The position numbers and the translations under genes were made by a program. Below are positions 9,215 through 18,249 of a stretch of 64,000 nucleotides of DNA, in pieces. A model generated the notes under the pieces. It did not search any database and had not been told where the DNA came from. It worked only from the letters and a program-made list of their open reading frames with translations. The stretch is from Streptomyces sp. Mut1 (lineage in GTDB: Bacteria; Actinomycetota; Actinomycetes; Streptomycetales; Streptomycetaceae): contig NZ_CP120997.1 of assembly GCF_030719295.1 (NCBI RefSeq), positions 5,962,001-6,026,000 of the forward strand, in the 5' to 3' direction. Positions within the stretch are counted from its first letter, which is position 1, and every line of letters starts with the position of its first letter.

Positions 9215-11083
9215 GTGCCGAAATACCCTGCGCACCACGCCGCAATGGAGCCGCCCGCGCTGCTCAGTACCCCGGAGCTGAACCGGGAGGCCTGGGACCG
9301 GGCCGCCGCCCGGATGCTCGCCAAGACGCTCGGTGAGTTCGCCTACGAGGAAGTCATCGAGCCGGCCGTACGAACCCCCGGCGGCGACACCTACACCCTC
9401 GGACTGGACGACGGCTCCACCCTGAGCTTCACCGCCCGGCGCGGCGTGTACGGCAGCTGGCGCGTGGACCCGGAATCGATCCGGGAAACAGCCCACCCCG
9501 ACTCCCACCGGGCGGCGGACGGCCAGGACCCGCAGGCAGCGGACGGCGTCCCCTTCCGCGATCCGCTGCTGTTCCTCACCCGGGCCCGCCACCTCCTCGG
9601 GCTCGACGGCGCCACCCTCGGCCACCTCATCCGTGAGCTGACCACGACGCTCACCGCGGACGCCCGCCTCGACCACACCGCGCTCACCGCCGCCGAACTG
9701 GCCGACCTCGGCTACGCGGAACTCGAAGGCCACCAGACCGGCCACCCCTGGATCGTCGCCAACAAGGGCCGCCTCGGCTTCTCCGCCACCGACGCCTCCC
9801 GCTACACCCCCGAGGCCAGGAAACCGGTCAGGCTGCCGTGGCTGGCCGTCTCCCACCGGATCGCCGCCTACCGGGGCGTGGGCCGGCTGGCCACCCCGGG
9901 GCCGCTCTACGCCCAGGAGCTCGACGCCGAGGTCCGCGCGTCCTTCGCCGACACCCTGCGCGCCCGCGGCCTCGACCCGGACGCCTACCACTACCTGCCC
10001 GTCCACCCCTGGCAGTGGGACGAGTGGATCGTGCCGCTCTTCGCCCCGGCCATCGCCGTCGGCGACATCGTGCCCCTGCCCGCCGACCCGGACGTGCGGC
10101 TGCCGCAGCAGTCCATCCGTACCTTCGCCAACGTCGCGCGACCCGACCGGCACACGGTCAAGCTCCCGCTGTCGATCCTCAACACGCTGGTCTGGCGCGG
10201 GCTGCCGACCGAGCGGACCATCGCCGCCCCCGCCGTAACGGACTGGGTGCTGGGGCTGCGCGACAACGATCCGTTCCTGCGCGACACCTGCGGCGTCATC
10301 CTGCTCGGCGAGGTCGCGTCGGTCACCGTCGAGCACCCGCTGTACGACCACCTCCCCGAGACGCCGTACCAGTTCAAGGAGATCCTCGGCGCGATCTGGC
10401 GCGAGCCCCTGCTGCCGCGTCTGGCGCCGGGGGAGCGGGCCCGTACCCTCGCCTCGCTGCTCCACACCGACCCGCGGGGACGCGCCTTCACCGCCGAGCT
10501 GGTCGCCCGCTCCGGGCTGACGCCCACCGTCTGGCTCTCCCGGCTCTTCGCCGCGCTGCTGCCGCCGCTGCTGCACTTCCTCTACCGCTACGGCACCGTC
10601 TTCTCCCCGCACGGCGAGAACGCGATCGTGGTCTTCGACGACCAGGACGTGCCCGTACGTCTCGCGATCAAGGACTTCGTGGACGACGTCAACGTGAGCG
10701 CGCAGCCGCTGCCCGAACACGACACCATGCCGCCCGACGTGCGCCGCGTCCTGCTGACCGAGGAACCGGCCTTCCTCACCCAGTTCATCCACTCCGGACT
10801 CTTCACCGGGGTCTTCCGGTTCCTCTCCCCGCTCTGCGAGGAACAGCTCGGTGTCCCCGAGGGCGAATTCTGGTCACTCGTCCGGGCGGAGATCCTGCGC
10901 CACCACGCCCGGTTCCCCGAGCTGAAGGAGCGGTTCGAGACGTTCGACATGCTGACCCCGCGGATCGAGCGCCTCTGTCTGAACCGCAATCGTCTGCATC
11001 TCGACGGCTACCGCGACCGGCCCGAACGCCCGCACGCGGCGGTCCACGGCTCCGTGGCCAACCCGCTCCACCTCTCGGCGTGA
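9215..11083 (+). CDS. IucA/IucC family siderophore synthetase 2 (NIS synthetase)
   Basis: A 622-residue protein; GTG 9215 is preceded by GAGGAG (9204-9209). It carries NIS synthetase hallmarks GHPWIVANKGRLGFS, YLPVHPWQWDEW, LPQQSIRTFANV, KLPLSILNTLVWRG, the C-terminal SPHGENAIVVFDD, and AIKDFVDDVN. Overall it is closer to the DesD/AcsD-like group than the first synthetase is. Two successive synthetases would allow stepwise condensation of two amines with one citrate-like dicarboxylate, as in schizokinen or aerobactin assembly. It is the last gene of the operon and no terminator is obvious in the 50 bases before the helicase gene. Confidence 0.9.
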   Translation: MPKYPAHHAAMEPPALLSTPELNREAWDRAAARMLAKTLGEFAYEEVIEPAVRTPGGDTYTLGLDDGSTLSFTARRGVYGSWRVDPESIRETAHPDSHRAADGQDPQAADGVPFRDPLLFLTRARHLLGLDGATLGHLIRELTTTLTADARLDHTALTAAELADLGYAELEGHQTGHPWIVANKGRLGFSATDASRYTPEARKPVRLPWLAVSHRIAAYRGVGRLATPGPLYAQELDAEVRASFADTLRARGLDPDAYHYLPVHPWQWDEWIVPLFAPAIAVGDIVPLPADPDVRLPQQSIRTFANVARPDRHTVKLPLSILNTLVWRGLPTERTIAAPAVTDWVLGLRDNDPFLRDTCGVILLGEVASVTVEHPLYDHLPETPYQFKEILGAIWREPLLPRLAPGERARTLASLLHTDPRGRAFTAELVARSGLTPTVWLSRLFAALLPPLLHFLYRYGTVFSPHGENAIVVFDDQDVPVRLAIKDFVDDVNVSAQPLPEHDTMPPDVRRVLLTEEPAFLTQFIHSGLFTGVFRFLSPLCEEQLGVPEGEFWSLVRAEILRHHARFPELKERFETFDMLTPRIERLCLNRNRLHLDGYRDRPERPHAAVHGSVANPLHLSA

Positions 11084-11133
11084 GGCCGGGAGTGAGCGTC
11101 GTTGTCAGTGGAGCCCCGTAGGCTGGCCGGGCT

Positions 11134-13104
11134 ATGACGAAGCCATCCCTCCCCGAGCTCCTGCACGCCGCCGTGACCGCCGTCGGCGGTACGGAGAGGC
11201 CCGGCCAGGCCGCCATGGCCGGTGCCGTCGCCGAGGCGGTAGACGACCAATCCCACCTGCTCGTCCAGGCCGGCACGGGTACGGGCAAATCGCTCGGCTA
11301 CCTGGTGCCGGCCCTGGCACACGGCGAGCGCGTCGTCGTGGCCACGGCGACCCTGGCCCTCCAGCGCCAGCTGGTCGAGCGGGACCTGCCGCGCACGGTG
11401 GACGCGCTGCATCCGCTGCTGCGCCGCCGCCCCCAGTTCGCCATGCTGAAGGGCCGGTCGAACTACCTCTGCCTGCACCGGCTGCACGAGGGCGTGCCGC
11501 AGGAGGAGGAAGAGGGCCTGTTCGACCAGTTCGAGGCGGCGGCGCCGTCCAGCAAGCTCGGCCAGGACCTCCTGCGCATGCGGGACTGGGCGGACGAGAC
11601 GGAGACGGGCGACCGGGACGACCTCACCCCCGGCGTCTCCGACCGGGCCTGGGCGCAGACCTCCGTCACGTCCCGGGAGTGCCTGGGCGCCACCAAGTGC
11701 GCGTACGGGGCGGAGTGTTTCGCCGAGCAGGCCAGGGAGCGGGCCAAGCTCGCGGACGTGGTCGTCACCAACCACGCGCTGCTGGCGATCGACGCCATCG
11801 AGGGCGCCCCGGTGCTCCCGCAGCACGAGGTGCTGATCGTGGACGAGGCCCATGAGCTGGTCTCCCGGGTCACCGGGGTGGCCACCGGCGAGCTGACCCC
11901 GGGCCAGGTGAACCGCGCGGTGCGCCGCGCCGCGAAGCTGGTCAACGAGAAGGCGGCCGACGCGCTGCAGACCGCGTCCGAGGGCTTCGAGCGGGTGATG
12001 GAGCTGGCGCTCCCCGGCCGTCTGGAGGAGGTCCCGGAGGATCTCGGATACGCGCTGATGGCCCTGCGGGACGCCGCGCGTACGGTGATCTCCGCGATCG
12101 GTTCCACCCGGGACAAGTCCGTCCAGGACGAGGACGCGGTCCGCAAGCAGGCGCTGGCCTCGGTCGAGTCCATCCACGCCGTCGCGGAGCGCATCACGCA
12201 GGGCTCCGAGTACGACGTCGTCTGGTACGAGCGGCACGACCGGTTCGGCGCCTCCGTGCGGGTCGCCCCGCTCTCCGTCTCCGGGCTGCTGCGCGAGAAG
12301 CTCTTCACCGAGCGCTCCGTCGTCCTCACCTCGGCCACGCTCAAGCTCGGCGGCGACTTCAACGGTGTGGGCGCCTCCCTGGGGCTCGCCCCCGAGGGGA
12401 CCGCGGGCGACGACGTCCCGCAGTGGAAGGGCCTCGACGTCGGTTCGCCCTTCGACTACCCGAAGCAGGGCATCCTGTATGTCGCCCGGCATCTGGCGAC
12501 CCCGGGCCGGGAGGGCTCCCGTACGGACATGCTCGATGAGCTGGCCGAGCTGGTCGAAGCCGCCGGCGGGCGCACGCTGGGACTGTTCTCCTCGATGCGG
12601 GGGGCCAAGGCCGCCGCCGAGGAACTGCGGGGCCGGCTGGACAAGCCGATCCTGCTCCAGGGCGAGGAGACCCTGGGCGAGCTGATCAAGAACTTCGCGG
12701 CCGACCCGGAGACCTGCCTCTTCGGCACGCTGTCGCTGTGGCAGGGCGTGGACGTCCCCGGGCCGAGCTGCCAGCTGGTGGTCATGGACCGTATCCCGTT
12801 CCCCCGGCCCGACGATCCGCTGATGAGCGCGCGCCAGAAGGCGGTCGAGGAAGCGGGCGGCAACGGCTTCATGGCGGTGGCGGCCACGCACGCCGCGCTG
12901 CTGATGGCCCAGGGAGCCGGCCGTCTCGTACGGGCCACGGGGGACAAGGGCGTCGTCGCGGTGCTCGACCCACGCCTCGCCAACGCCCGCTACGGCAGCT
13001 ATCTGCGGGCCTCGCTCCCCGGCTTCTGGTACACCACCGACCGGAACCAGGCCCGCCGCTCCCTCGCCGCGATCGACGCCGCGGCGAAGGCTGCGCAGGG
13101 CTAG
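11134..13104 (+). CDS. dinG: DinG/XPD-family iron-sulfur ATP-dependent DNA helicase
   Basis: A 656-residue superfamily 2 helicase. Walker A is AGTGTGKS (residues 46-53) and Walker B is VDEAHEL (DEAH at 237-240). Four cysteines for a 4Fe-4S cluster are seen: one in SNYLCLHR and three in SRECLGATKCAYGAECF. The C-terminal half has TLSLWQGVDVPG and QGAGRLVR of helicase motifs V-VI. DinG unwinds 5'-tailed DNA, D-loops and R-loops during repair. No ribosome site precedes ATG 11134, but TAGGCT (11119-11124) ends 9 bases before it, so the mRNA may be leaderless or nearly so. It converges on lexA; no SOS box is visible in its own 50-base upstream gap. Confidence 0.9.
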   Translation: MTKPSLPELLHAAVTAVGGTERPGQAAMAGAVAEAVDDQSHLLVQAGTGTGKSLGYLVPALAHGERVVVATATLALQRQLVERDLPRTVDALHPLLRRRPQFAMLKGRSNYLCLHRLHEGVPQEEEEGLFDQFEAAAPSSKLGQDLLRMRDWADETETGDRDDLTPGVSDRAWAQTSVTSRECLGATKCAYGAECFAEQARERAKLADVVVTNHALLAIDAIEGAPVLPQHEVLIVDEAHELVSRVTGVATGELTPGQVNRAVRRAAKLVNEKAADALQTASEGFERVMELALPGRLEEVPEDLGYALMALRDAARTVISAIGSTRDKSVQDEDAVRKQALASVESIHAVAERITQGSEYDVVWYERHDRFGASVRVAPLSVSGLLREKLFTERSVVLTSATLKLGGDFNGVGASLGLAPEGTAGDDVPQWKGLDVGSPFDYPKQGILYVARHLATPGREGSRTDMLDELAELVEAAGGRTLGLFSSMRGAKAAAEELRGRLDKPILLQGEETLGELIKNFAADPETCLFGTLSLWQGVDVPGPSCQLVVMDRIPFPRPDDPLMSARQKAVEEAGGNGFMAVAATHAALLMAQGAGRLVRATGDKGVVAVLDPRLANARYGSYLRASLPGFWYTTDRNQARRSLAAIDAAAKAAQG

Positions 13105-13134
13105 GGCCAGTCCTCCCTCCGTACACAACAAGGA

Positions 13135-13161
13135 GGGCCCCGGGCCAGTGGCCCGGGGCCC
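13135..13161. terminator. Bidirectional terminator between dinG and lexA
   Basis: A perfect 12-bp GC-only stem (13135-13146 with 13150-13161) and a 3-base loop lie between the convergent stop codons. Confidence 0.85.
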
Positions 13162-13186
13162 GCTCGTACGGCGCGGAGTGCCGGTC

Positions 13187-13981
13187 TCAGACCCGGCGCA
13201 GCACCGCGACGACCTTGCCGAGGATGGTCGCCTCGTCGCCGGGGATCGGCTGGTACGCGGCGTTGTGGGGGAGGAGCCAGACGTGGCCGTCCTCCCGCTT
13301 GAAGCGCTTCACGGTGGCCTCGCCGTCCAGCATGGCGGCCACGATGTCGCCGTTCTCCGCGACGGGCTGGCGTCGCACGGTGACCCAGTCGCCGTCACAG
13401 ATCGCCGCTTCGATCATCGAGTCGCCGACGACCTTCAGCACGAACAGCTCACCGTCACCGACCAGCTGCCGGGGGAGCGGGAACACGTCCTCGACGGACT
13501 CCTCGGCGAGGATCGGTCCACCGGCCGCGATCCGGCCCACCAGCGGCACGTACGAGGCGGCGGGCTTGCCCGTGGTGTCCGTCGGCTGGGTGCTCGGCTG
13601 GTCCGAGCCGCGTACCTCGTACGCCCGGGGGCGGTGGGGATCGCGGCGCAGGAAGCCCTTGCGCTCCAGAGCCATCAGCTGATGCGCGACGGAGGAGGTG
13701 CTGGAAAGGCCGACCGCCTGACCGATCTCCCGCATCGACGGCGGATATCCACGCCGCTGCACGGAATCCCGGATGACCTCGATCACCCGCCGCTGCCGGT
13801 CCGTGAGCCCCGAGCTGTCCGCCCGGATTCCAGGAGGTCGTCCGGGGAGCGAGCGCGCTGGGCGACCGGGCTCCGGCCCCTCCGTGTTCGTGACTGAGTC
13901 ACTCATGGCATGCACCGGTTCGACTCGGCTCTGGGAGCGGTCCTGGGCAGTGATGATGGCACTGTCTGCGGTGGTGGTCAC
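13187..13981 (-). CDS. lexA: SOS repressor LexA
   Basis: A 264-residue LexA. The winged HTH (residues 60-110) contains [20 protein letters not shown]. The self-cleavage bond is Ala153-Gly154 in GRIAAGGPI, with catalytic Ser188 in GDSMIEAAI and Lys225 in EATVKRF. LexA represses DNA-damage genes until RecA filaments trigger autocleavage. The GTG start (complement of 13979-13981) is preferred because GAGAGGGG lies about 8 bases upstream; an internal ATG at Met26 has no ribosome site. The N-terminal ~55 residues before the HTH are an actinobacterial extension. An SOS box at 14046-14061, upstream of the start, indicates autoregulation. Confidence 0.96.
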   Translation of the reverse strand: MTTTADSAIITAQDRSQSRVEPVHAMSDSVTNTEGPEPGRPARSLPGRPPGIRADSSGLTDRQRRVIEVIRDSVQRRGYPPSMREIGQAVGLSSTSSVAHQLMALERKGFLRRDPHRPRAYEVRGSDQPSTQPTDTTGKPAASYVPLVGRIAAGGPILAEESVEDVFPLPRQLVGDGELFVLKVVGDSMIEAAICDGDWVTVRRQPVAENGDIVAAMLDGEATVKRFKREDGHVWLLPHNAAYQPIPGDEATILGKVVAVLRRV

Positions 13982-14045
13982 GTCGGCGGCCCCTCTCGAA
14001 TGGTCTCCCTAGCTGGACAACGGTAGTAGCTTTCGAAAGGTTGCG

Positions 14046-14061
14046 CCAAACACACGTTCGA
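14046..14061 (-). promoter_or_regulatory. SOS box (LexA operator) upstream of lexA
   Basis: Read on the minus strand the site is TCGAACGTGTGTTTGG. It fits the actinobacterial LexA consensus TCGAAC-N4-GTTCGA in the left half and most of the right half. It is 65 bases upstream of the lexA GTG, in the right place for autorepression. Confidence 0.88.
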
Positions 14062-14318
14062 GTGAAAAACGAATGAAAGTGTGCCGGGCGTTCGCTGCCG
14101 GGTGTATGAGGCTGCGTGTGCGCGCAGCGCCGCGAGGGGGCGGAGGGTGGGTGGCCGTGACCCCCAGACCGTAGCGTTCCGTGCCGCGCCGGACGCGCGC
14201 GGGGGTGGCCGCCCGGTCGTCCGCCGTCCGGGCGCTTCCCGTACCCTCTTGGTCGGCCGTACGCTGCCTTCCGGTCGCCCTCCCGGTGCGACACGCTCCA
14301 GGGCCAAATGCGCGGCCA

Positions 14319-14336
14319 AACCCAAGATCTAGTGGT
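14319..14336 (+). promoter_or_regulatory. Candidate NrdR box upstream of nrdRJ
   Basis: The sequence CCAAGATCTAGTGG within this span is a near-palindrome centred on GATC and resembles the ACAC/AAG-ATAT-GTGT-like NrdR boxes. It lies about 140 bases upstream of nrdR. A second box at the usual phased distance is not obvious, so the call is tentative. Confidence 0.4.
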
Positions 14337-14476
14337 TGGATTGTTCCGGCCGCCCAGAGGTTGTGGTCCCCGTGAATCGGGGGTGCGGTCATCGCCTATG
14401 CTTGAGACCGCTTCGAGGGCCCCGCGCCGGGCCTGAAGAGGCTATTCAGTCGTGCTGTGAAGGAGGGTTGGGAGCC

Positions 14477-14989
14477 ATGCACTGCCCCTTCTGCAGGCAC
14501 CCCGACAGCCGGGTCGTCGACAGTCGCACCACCGACGACGGGACCTCGATCCGCCGGCGCCGCCAGTGCCCCGACTGCTCCCGCCGTTTCACGACGGTGG
14601 AGACCTGTTCGCTCATGGTGGTCAAGCGCAGCGGTGTGACCGAGCCCTTCAGCCGCACCAAGGTGATCTCCGGGGTGCGCAAGGCGTGCCAGGGGCGTCC
14701 CGTCACCGAGGACGCCCTCGCCAAACTCGGCCAACGGGTCGAGGAGGCGGTGCGCGCGACCGGGAGCGCCGAGCTGACCACGCACGACGTGGGCCTGGCC
14801 ATCCTCGGCCCCCTGCAGGAACTCGACCTCGTCGCCTACCTGCGGTTCGCGTCCGTGTACCGGGCGTTCGACAGCCTCGAAGACTTCGAGGCCGCCATCA
14901 CGGAACTCCGTGAGCGGCGGCCCTCCGCAGAAGGATGCGGGAGCGGCGAGACCCTGGAGGTCCCCGTTCCCGCCGTCGCCGCCGACTGA
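14477..14989 (+). CDS. nrdR: Transcriptional repressor NrdR
   Basis: A 170-residue protein starting at ATG 14477, with GGGAG just upstream; the frame is open further upstream but MHCPFC is the invariant NrdR N-terminus. The zinc ribbon uses Cys3, Cys6, Cys31 and Cys34 (CPFC, CPDC), and an ATP-cone follows from about residue 49 ([16 protein letters not shown]). NrdR senses ATP/dATP and represses ribonucleotide reductase genes. It sits upstream of nrdJ, the arrangement known from Streptomyces nrdRJ, so it presumably regulates its own operon through boxes such as the one at 14319-14336. Confidence 0.97.
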   Translation: MHCPFCRHPDSRVVDSRTTDDGTSIRRRRQCPDCSRRFTTVETCSLMVVKRSGVTEPFSRTKVISGVRKACQGRPVTEDALAKLGQRVEEAVRATGSAELTTHDVGLAILGPLQELDLVAYLRFASVYRAFDSLEDFEAAITELRERRPSAEGCGSGETLEVPVPAVAAD

Positions 14990-14999
14990 GCGGCAGTAG

Positions 15000-15036
15000 C
15001 CGGCCGCGCCGATCCGGGGATCGGGGCGCGGGCCGG
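15000..15036 (+). terminator. Bulged GC hairpin between nrdR and nrdJ
   Basis: Starting 11 bases after the nrdR stop, CCGGCCGCGCCGATCC can pair with the following GGATCGGGGCGCGGGCCGG with small bulges. It could attenuate or separate nrdR and nrdJ transcripts. The imperfect stem and lack of U tract make function uncertain. Confidence 0.4.
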
Positions 15037-15156
15037 CACCTGGACCTTGTTCCGGGCGGCGTATGACGAATACGGCGGCCGAAGCATCAGACACACACTG
15101 TGCCCGGGGAAGTTCTCGGCACTTCAGGGCGTTTTTGCCCATATATGGGAGGCGGC

Positions 15157-18054
15157 ATGACAGAGACGGCGAGCGGCCCGGCACGAGGTTCCCGCAAGGG
15201 GACCAAGTCGACTGCGTCCAAGCAGGGCCTGCGTATCGAGCGCATCCACACCACCCCCGGCGTGCATCCGTACGACGAGGTGGCCTGGGAGCGCCGTGAC
15301 GTCGTCATGACCAACTGGCGCGACGGCTCGATCAACTTCGAGCAGCGTGGCGTCGAGTTCCCCGACTTCTGGTCGGTGAACGCGGTCAACATCGTCACCA
15401 GCAAGTATTTCCGGGGCGCCGTCGGCACCCCGCAGCGCGAGACCGGTCTGCGGCAGCTGATCGACCGGATCGTCAAGACGTACCGGAAGGCCGGCGAGGA
15501 CTACCACTACTTCTCTTCCCCCGCCGACGCGGAGATCTTCGAGCACGAGCTGGCGTACGCCCTCCTGCACCAGATCTTCAGCTTCAACTCGCCGGTGTGG
15601 TTCAACGTCGGAACGCCCCAGCCGCAGCAGGTCTCGGCCTGCTTCATCCTGGCCGTCGACGACTCCATGGAGTCGATCCTCGACTGGTACAAGGAAGAGG
15701 GCATGATCTTCAAGGGCGGCTCCGGCGCCGGCCTGAACCTCTCCCGTATCCGTTCCTCCAAGGAACTCCTCTCCTCCGGAGGCAACGCCTCCGGCCCCGT
15801 CTCCTTCATGCGGGGCGCCGACGCCTCCGCCGGAACGATCAAGTCCGGTGGCGCCACCCGCCGTGCGGCCAAGATGGTCATCCTCGACGTCGACCACCCC
15901 GACATCGAGAACTTCATCGAGACCAAGGTGAAGGAGGAGGAGAAGATCCGCGCCCTGCGCGACGCGGGCTTCGACATGGACCTGGGCGGCGACGACATCA
16001 CGTCCGTCCAGTACCAGAACGCCAACAACTCGGTCCGGGTGAACGACGAGTTCATGAAGGCCGTCGAGTCCGGCGGCAAGTTCGGGCTGCGTGCCCGGAT
16101 GACCGGCGACGTCATCGAAGAGGTCGAGGCCAAGTCCCTCTTCCGCAAGATGGCCGAGGCGGCCTGGGCCTGCGCCGACCCGGGCATCCAGTACGACGAC
16201 ACGATCAACCACTGGCACACCTGCCCCGAGTCCGGCCGCATCAACGGCTCGAACCCGTGCAGCGAGTACATGCACCTGGACAACACCTCGTGCAACCTCG
16301 CCTCGCTGAACCTGATGAAGTTCCTCAAGGACGACGGCAAGGGCAACCAGTCCTTCGAGTCCGAGCGCTTCGCCAAGGTCGTCGAGCTGGTCATCACCGC
16401 GATGGACATCTCCATCTGCTTCGCCGACTTCCCGACCGAGAAGATCGGCGAGAACACCCGCGCCTTCCGCCAGCTCGGCATCGGCTACGCCAACCTCGGC
16501 GCCCTGCTGATGGCGACCGGCCACGCGTACGACAGCGACGGCGGCCGCGCGCTCGCCGGCGCCATCACCTCGCTGATGACCGGCACCTCCTACCGCCGCT
16601 CCGCCGAGCTCGCCGCCGTCGTCGGCCCGTACGACGGCTACGCCCGCAACGCCGAGCCGCACCAGCGCGTCATGAAGCAGCACGCCGACGCCAACGCCGT
16701 GGCCGTCCACGCCGACGACCTGGACAACCCGATCTGGACCGCCGCGACCGAGGCCTGGCAGGACGTGATCCGGCTCGGCGCGAAGAACGGTTTCCGTAAC
16801 GCGCAGGCCTCGGTCATCGCGCCCACCGGCACCATCGGTCTCGCCATGTCCTGCGACACCACCGGCCTTGAGCCCGACCTCGCCCTGGTCAAGTTCAAGA
16901 AGCTGGTCGGCGGCGGCTCGATGCAGATCGTCAACGGCACCGTCCCGCAGGCCCTGCGCCGCCTGGGCTACCAGGAGGAGCAGATCGAGGCGATCGTCGC
17001 CCACATCGCCGAGAACGGCAATGTGATCGACGCCCCCAGCCTGAAGACCGAGCACTACGAGGTCTTCGACTGCGCGATGGGCGAGCGTTCCATCTCCGCG
17101 ATGGGCCACGTGCGCATGATGGCGGCCATCCAGCCGTGGATCTCCGGCGCGCTCTCCAAGACGGTGAACCTGCCGGAGACGGCCACCGTCGAGGACGTCG
17201 AGGAGGTCTACTTCGAGGCGTGGAAGATGGGCGTCAAGGCGCTCGCGATCTACCGCGACAACTGCAAGGTCGGGCAGCCCCTCTCCGCGAAGACCAAGGA
17301 GAAGGAGAAGGAAGCGGTCACGGCCAAGGCCGAGGACACCATCCGTACGGCGGTCGAGAAGGTCGTCGAGTACCGCCCCGTCCGTAAGCGCCTGCCCAAG
17401 GGCCGGCCCGGCATCACCACCTCCTTCACGGTGGGCGGCGCCGAGGGCTACATGACCGCCAACTCCTACCCCGACGACGGTCTCGGCGAGGTCTTCCTGA
17501 AGATGTCCAAGCAGGGCTCGACCCTCGCGGGCATGATGGACGCCTTCTCCATCGCCGTCTCGGTCGGTCTGCAGTACGGCGTCCCGCTGGAGACGTACGT
17601 CTCGAAGTTCACCAACATGCGCTTCGAGCCGGCCGGCATGACGGACGACCCGGACGTGCGGATGGCGCAGTCGATCGTCGACTACATCTTCCGCCGCCTG
17701 GCGCTGGACTTCCTGCCCTTCGAGACCCGCTCCGCCCTCGGCATCCACTCCGCCGAGGAGCGTCAGCGCCACCTCGACACCGGTTCCTACGAGCCGACGT
17801 TCGAGGAGGAGCAGCTGGAGGCCGAGGTCCTGGCGCAGTCCGCCCCGGTGCGGACGGAGACGCTGAAGGCGGTCCCGGCCGAGAAGACCGGGAAGGCCGA
17901 GCCCAAGACGGCCCACACCTCGGCCGAGCTCGTCGAGATGCAGCTCGGCATCAGCGCGGACGCCCCGCTCTGCTTCTCCTGCGGTACGAAGATGCAGCGC
18001 GCGGGTTCCTGCTACATCTGCGAGGGCTGCGGCTCGACCAGCGGTTGCAGCTGA
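15157..18054 (+). CDS. nrdJ: Adenosylcobalamin-dependent (class II) ribonucleotide reductase
   Basis: A 965-residue vitamin B12-dependent reductase that makes deoxynucleotides independently of oxygen. ATG 15157 is chosen for its GGGAGG (15147-15152); the longer frame from 15100 lacks a ribosome site. Diagnostic motifs are GSNPCSE (radical cysteine with flanking Asn and Glu), NTSCNLASLNL, the phosphate-binding APTGTIG, and GLEPDLALVKF. The C-terminus has cysteine pairs CFSCGTKM and CYICEGCGSTSGC, a zinc-ribbon/redox-active tail. No cobalamin riboswitch is visible upstream; regulation is expected through NrdR. Ends before a strong terminator at 18091. Confidence 0.97.
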   Translation: MTETASGPARGSRKGTKSTASKQGLRIERIHTTPGVHPYDEVAWERRDVVMTNWRDGSINFEQRGVEFPDFWSVNAVNIVTSKYFRGAVGTPQRETGLRQLIDRIVKTYRKAGEDYHYFSSPADAEIFEHELAYALLHQIFSFNSPVWFNVGTPQPQQVSACFILAVDDSMESILDWYKEEGMIFKGGSGAGLNLSRIRSSKELLSSGGNASGPVSFMRGADASAGTIKSGGATRRAAKMVILDVDHPDIENFIETKVKEEEKIRALRDAGFDMDLGGDDITSVQYQNANNSVRVNDEFMKAVESGGKFGLRARMTGDVIEEVEAKSLFRKMAEAAWACADPGIQYDDTINHWHTCPESGRINGSNPCSEYMHLDNTSCNLASLNLMKFLKDDGKGNQSFESERFAKVVELVITAMDISICFADFPTEKIGENTRAFRQLGIGYANLGALLMATGHAYDSDGGRALAGAITSLMTGTSYRRSAELAAVVGPYDGYARNAEPHQRVMKQHADANAVAVHADDLDNPIWTAATEAWQDVIRLGAKNGFRNAQASVIAPTGTIGLAMSCDTTGLEPDLALVKFKKLVGGGSMQIVNGTVPQALRRLGYQEEQIEAIVAHIAENGNVIDAPSLKTEHYEVFDCAMGERSISAMGHVRMMAAIQPWISGALSKTVNLPETATVEDVEEVYFEAWKMGVKALAIYRDNCKVGQPLSAKTKEKEKEAVTAKAEDTIRTAVEKVVEYRPVRKRLPKGRPGITTSFTVGGAEGYMTANSYPDDGLGEVFLKMSKQGSTLAGMMDAFSIAVSVGLQYGVPLETYVSKFTNMRFEPAGMTDDPDVRMAQSIVDYIFRRLALDFLPFETRSALGIHSAEERQRHLDTGSYEPTFEEEQLEAEVLAQSAPVRTETLKAVPAEKTGKAEPKTAHTSAELVEMQLGISADAPLCFSCGTKMQRAGSCYICEGCGSTSGCS

Positions 18055-18090
18055 CACCGAGCGCTTTCAGGGCGTGAAGTAGCTGTTCAG

Positions 18091-18122
18091 GGCGGTGGAG
18101 CCGGTCTCGCGGCTCCACCGCC
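18091..18122 (+). terminator. Terminator of nrdRJ
   Basis: A perfect 12-bp inverted repeat (18091-18102 with 18111-18122), 8-base loop, begins 36 bases after the nrdJ stop. Confidence 0.8.
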
Positions 18123-18249
18123 TTCGACGAGCGTGACGCCTGGCTGTTGTGTTTGATGCAACGCGCCACCGTATCGAGGGTTGTCGCGGCGATTACTCTC
18201 GTGGCATGCTCCGGTCCATGATCAAGAGAATCGAGTCCTCCGTCCGCCG

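Larger units (their letters stand above)
13982..14476. other. lexA / nrdR divergent intergenic region
   Basis: This 495-base region separates the divergent lexA and nrdR genes. It holds the SOS box (14046-14061) on the lexA side and a candidate NrdR box (14319-14336) on the nrdR side. AGGAGGG (14461-14467) and GGGAG just after it form the nrdR ribosome site. I saw no additional coding frame with a credible start in the middle part. Confidence 0.6.

Noticed and set aside
15000..15156. Cobalamin riboswitch upstream of nrdJ
   Set aside because: Expected in principle for a B12-dependent reductase locus, but no B12-box-like sequence was seen in this gap or upstream of nrdR.
15124..18057. 977-residue open frame antisense to nrdJ
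   Set aside because: It is a GC-bias shadow of nrdJ: no ribosome site, Asp/Val/Leu/Arg-rich composition and no recognisable motif. The same applies to long antisense frames over hflX, the siderophore genes, dinG, parE, parC and the M16 genes.
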